Shown here: in pieces, positions 4,131-5,555 of the stretch | Layout: the number at the start of each line of letters is the position of its first letter | Numbering within the stretch: the first letter of the stretch is position 1 | Assembly (NCBI GenBank): GCA_905373325.1 | Contig: CAJPTB010000145.1 | Coordinates: forward strand, 1-5,555 | Source: an uncultured Ancrocorticia sp. | Lineage (GTDB): Bacteria > Actinomycetota > Actinomycetes > Actinomycetales > Actinomycetaceae | Direction: 5' to 3' | Length of the DNA stretch: 5,555 nucleotides | Notes under the pieces: generated by a model | The model's database searches: none | What the model was told of the DNA's origin: nothing | What the model saw: only the letters and a program-made list of their open reading frames with translations | Made by a program: the position numbers and the translations under genes

Positions 4131-5555
4131 TCATCTGCGGATGGCGGCGACGGCGTCGCGGCGATCCCCGTTCCAATCGCCCGCGACGATCGAATCGCTT
4201 GCTCGGCCGAACGAGAACGCCGTCTCAGCGGGCCCTCCCTTCGTCGCATTCGTCGCGAAGAGAATGTGCCCGCGCCTGACCGACACCGTGTCGCGCCCGT
4301 CGCCGTCCCAATCGCCCACAAGGGGAACGTCGCTCGTGCGCCCGTAGCGGTAGGCGACGTCGGCCTCGCCTCCGCCGAGCGCATTCCTCAGGTAGACGCC
4401 GTTGCCGCGCCGCACGCCGGGAGTGGCTTTGCCGTCGCCGTCCCAATCGCCCACGAGCCCGGCGTCGCCCTCTCTCCCGTAGGAAAAGGAGACGCTCGCC
4501 GGCCCCGAGCGGGTCAGATCCGTTTTGGCCGCGAACAGACGCCCCCTGTGGAGAACGAGGTCGTCTTTTCCGTCGCCGTCGACGTCGCCGACGAGAATTT
4601 CGCCGGAGTCCGCTCCCTCGAAGGCCACCGTGGAGGTTGCGCCTCCGCTGCGATTGACTCCGTAGAGGGTGAAGGCCGCGCCGTTGCGCACGCCGAGGGT
4701 CGCGATTCCGTCGCCGTCCCAGTCCCCGGCGATCGCCTCGCCGGGCTGGGCGAGGACCATGCCCAGCTTGGCCCGGTGCGTGGCCAGATCGTCGACGAAG
4801 TAGGCCGTGCACGTCCCCGACTCGATGCAGGGGTCGGCGATCGGCTTGGCGGCGTCCGGATCGGAGGGGCGCGGACCAGGGGGCTGAGGCGCCTTCCCCA
4901 CATTGACTCCGACCTTGACCGGGTCGTGGTCGGATGAGCGGAAGGGGCCGCCGTCCCACAACTGCTTGACGTTGTAGTTGTTCCGCGAATACTCGAAGGC
5001 CGGCGATTCCATCGCGTTGACGCTCCACACGTCAGCACCGGCCACCATGCGGCGGGCGGCGTCGTTCGCCAAAACGTGGTCGAGAGAGCCGACGGCGCCG
5101 CCGAACTGATACGAATGGTCTGCGCGCCCAATCGAATCGCGGACCTTGGAGTAGCCCGCGTCGCGCAGCGCAAGAATCGGGTCCTCCGCGGAATACGAGT
5201 TGAAATCGCCCACCAGGAACGTCGGGCGGTTTCCGTACTGCTCCTTCGCCCACTGCGCCAGCGCCTTCGCCTGGGCCGTGCGCAGGCGGTTGTTGTTGCC
5301 CTGATAGGGATCGCTGTCATTCGGGTAGGCGCTCGCGAGGGACCCTTTCGACTTGAAGTGGTTCGCCACGACTGCGAAGGCCTCGCCGCGGGGCGCGCCG
5401 GCGGCGTCGAGCGCGCGCCACTCTTGGCCCAGCGGTTCGCGGGCATATCCGGCGAATTCCTTGTTTCCCGTCAGAATGCGGGACTCGCCCACCGGCTCGA
5501 CTTTGCCTTTCTGGTAGACGAAGGCGAGGCGTATGACGTCTTCGGAGGCGGGGAC
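4131..5555 (-). CDS. Extracellular ExeM/NucH-type endonuclease with calcium-loop repeats (partial, 5' end beyond window)
   Basis: The frame enters from the right edge (474 residues visible) and stops at TGA 4131-4133. The GTG at 5492 is unlikely to be the true start, because homologous-looking sequence (DVIRLAFVYQKGKVEPVG) continues upstream of it. The first part is the C-terminal half of an endonuclease/exonuclease/phosphatase domain. It has NHFKSK (5346-5363), GDFN (5199-5210, metal/phosphate-binding Asp-Asn), LDHV (5073-5084) and SDHDPV (4917-4934, catalytic Asp-His), the pattern of ExeM/NucH secreted nucleases that cleave DNA. A Pro-rich linker follows, then a segment with C-x5-C, then five FG-GAP/VCBS-like repeats centred on GDWDGDG loops that should bind calcium. 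The last loop is degenerate (GDWNGDR). No LPxTG sortase signal is present at the C-terminus, which suggests release or non-covalent attachment. The signal peptide and first catalytic residues would lie outside the window. Role: degrading or scavenging extracellular DNA. Confidence in the family is high; substrate preference is unknown. Confidence 0.9.
   Translation of the reverse strand, partial: VPASEDVIRLAFVYQKGKVEPVGESRILTGNKEFAGYAREPLGQEWRALDAAGAPRGEAFAVVANHFKSKGSLASAYPNDSDPYQGNNNRLRTAQAKALAQWAKEQYGNRPTFLVGDFNSYSAEDPILALRDAGYSKVRDSIGRADHSYQFGGAVGSLDHVLANDAARRMVAGADVWSVNAMESPAFEYSRNNYNVKQLWDGGPFRSSDHDPVKVGVNVGKAPQPPGPRPSDPDAAKPIADPCIESGTCTAYFVDDLATHRAKLGMVLAQPGEAIAGDWDGDGIATLGVRNGAAFTLYGVNRSGGATSTVAFEGADSGEILVGDVDGDGKDDLVLHRGRLFAAKTDLTRSGPASVSFSYGREGDAGLVGDWDGDGKATPGVRRGNGVYLRNALGGGEADVAYRYGRTSDVPLVGDWDGDGRDTVSVRRGHILFATNATKGGPAETAFSFGRASDSIVAGDWNGDRRDAVAAIRR
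4134..4740 (-). repeat. Five GDxDGDG calcium-loop repeats of 45-46 residues
   Basis: Heptapeptide loops lie at 4707-4727 (GDWDGDG), 4569-4589 (GDVDGDG), 4431-4451 (GDWDGDG), 4296-4316 (GDWDGDG) and 4161-4181 (GDWNGDR). Start-to-start distances are 138, 138, 135 and 135 nt. Between loops recur a [GS]-V-R-[RN]-G strand and a Y/F-G-R turn. Plus-strand bases 4299-4319 and 4434-4454 are identical over 21 bp, so the units are close paralogues. The regular spacing fits blades of a beta-propeller-like fold. Confidence 0.88.

Noticed and set aside
4266..4937. A 223-codon plus-strand open frame opposite the nuclease repeats
   Set aside because: Its own repeats merely mirror the GDWDGDG codons on the minus strand, and it has no independent support.

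Overview
The window is GC-rich and looks like chromosomal DNA from a high-GC Gram-positive actinobacterium. The evidence is an actinobacterial-type GluQRS, a short antitoxin-like protein of the mycobacterial Rv0909/MT0933 type, WXG100/ESX-like helical proteins, and a secreted nuclease ending in GDWDGDG repeats. I cannot fix the genus; an Actinomyces-like organism would fit but is a guess.

Layout. Bases 1-2090 hold a two-gene minus-strand operon. The first gene (1434-2090) encodes a 218-aa helical protein with a Gly/Ser/Glu-rich repeat tail. The second (1427 down to the left edge, 3' end missing) encodes a protein of at least 475 aa. Its N-terminus has the size and motif spacing of a WXG100/ESX hairpin, and its basic Ala/Arg/Ser/Thr-rich C-terminus carries 21-residue repeats. 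Bases 2091-2815 are a divergent intergenic region of about 725 bp with no convincing gene. It holds a good plus-strand sigma-70-like promoter, a weaker minus-strand promoter sharing the same -10 region, two possible hairpins and a pair of phased direct repeats. Bases 2816-4049 hold a plus-strand pair: a 57-aa antitoxin-like protein and, 10 nt later, glutamyl-queuosine tRNA(Asp) synthetase (gluQ) with a repetitive C-terminal tail. An 81-nt gap follows, then a convergent minus-strand gene (4131 to the right edge, 5' end missing). It encodes an extracellular ExeM/NucH-type endonuclease (endonuclease/exonuclease/phosphatase fold) fused to five calcium-loop repeats of 45-46 residues.

How the genes relate. 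The minus-strand pair looks like a translationally coupled type VII secretion substrate/partner cassette, although no secretion machinery (EccC, EccB, EccD, mycosin) is in view. GluQRS acts in the cytoplasm on tRNA. The nuclease acts outside the cell and probably scavenges or degrades DNA. These three units have no obvious shared pathway. The most unusual signals are the ESX-like pair with its repeat tails, the shared-(-10) divergent promoter, and in-frame 18-bp tandem repeats at the ends of two unrelated neighbouring genes.
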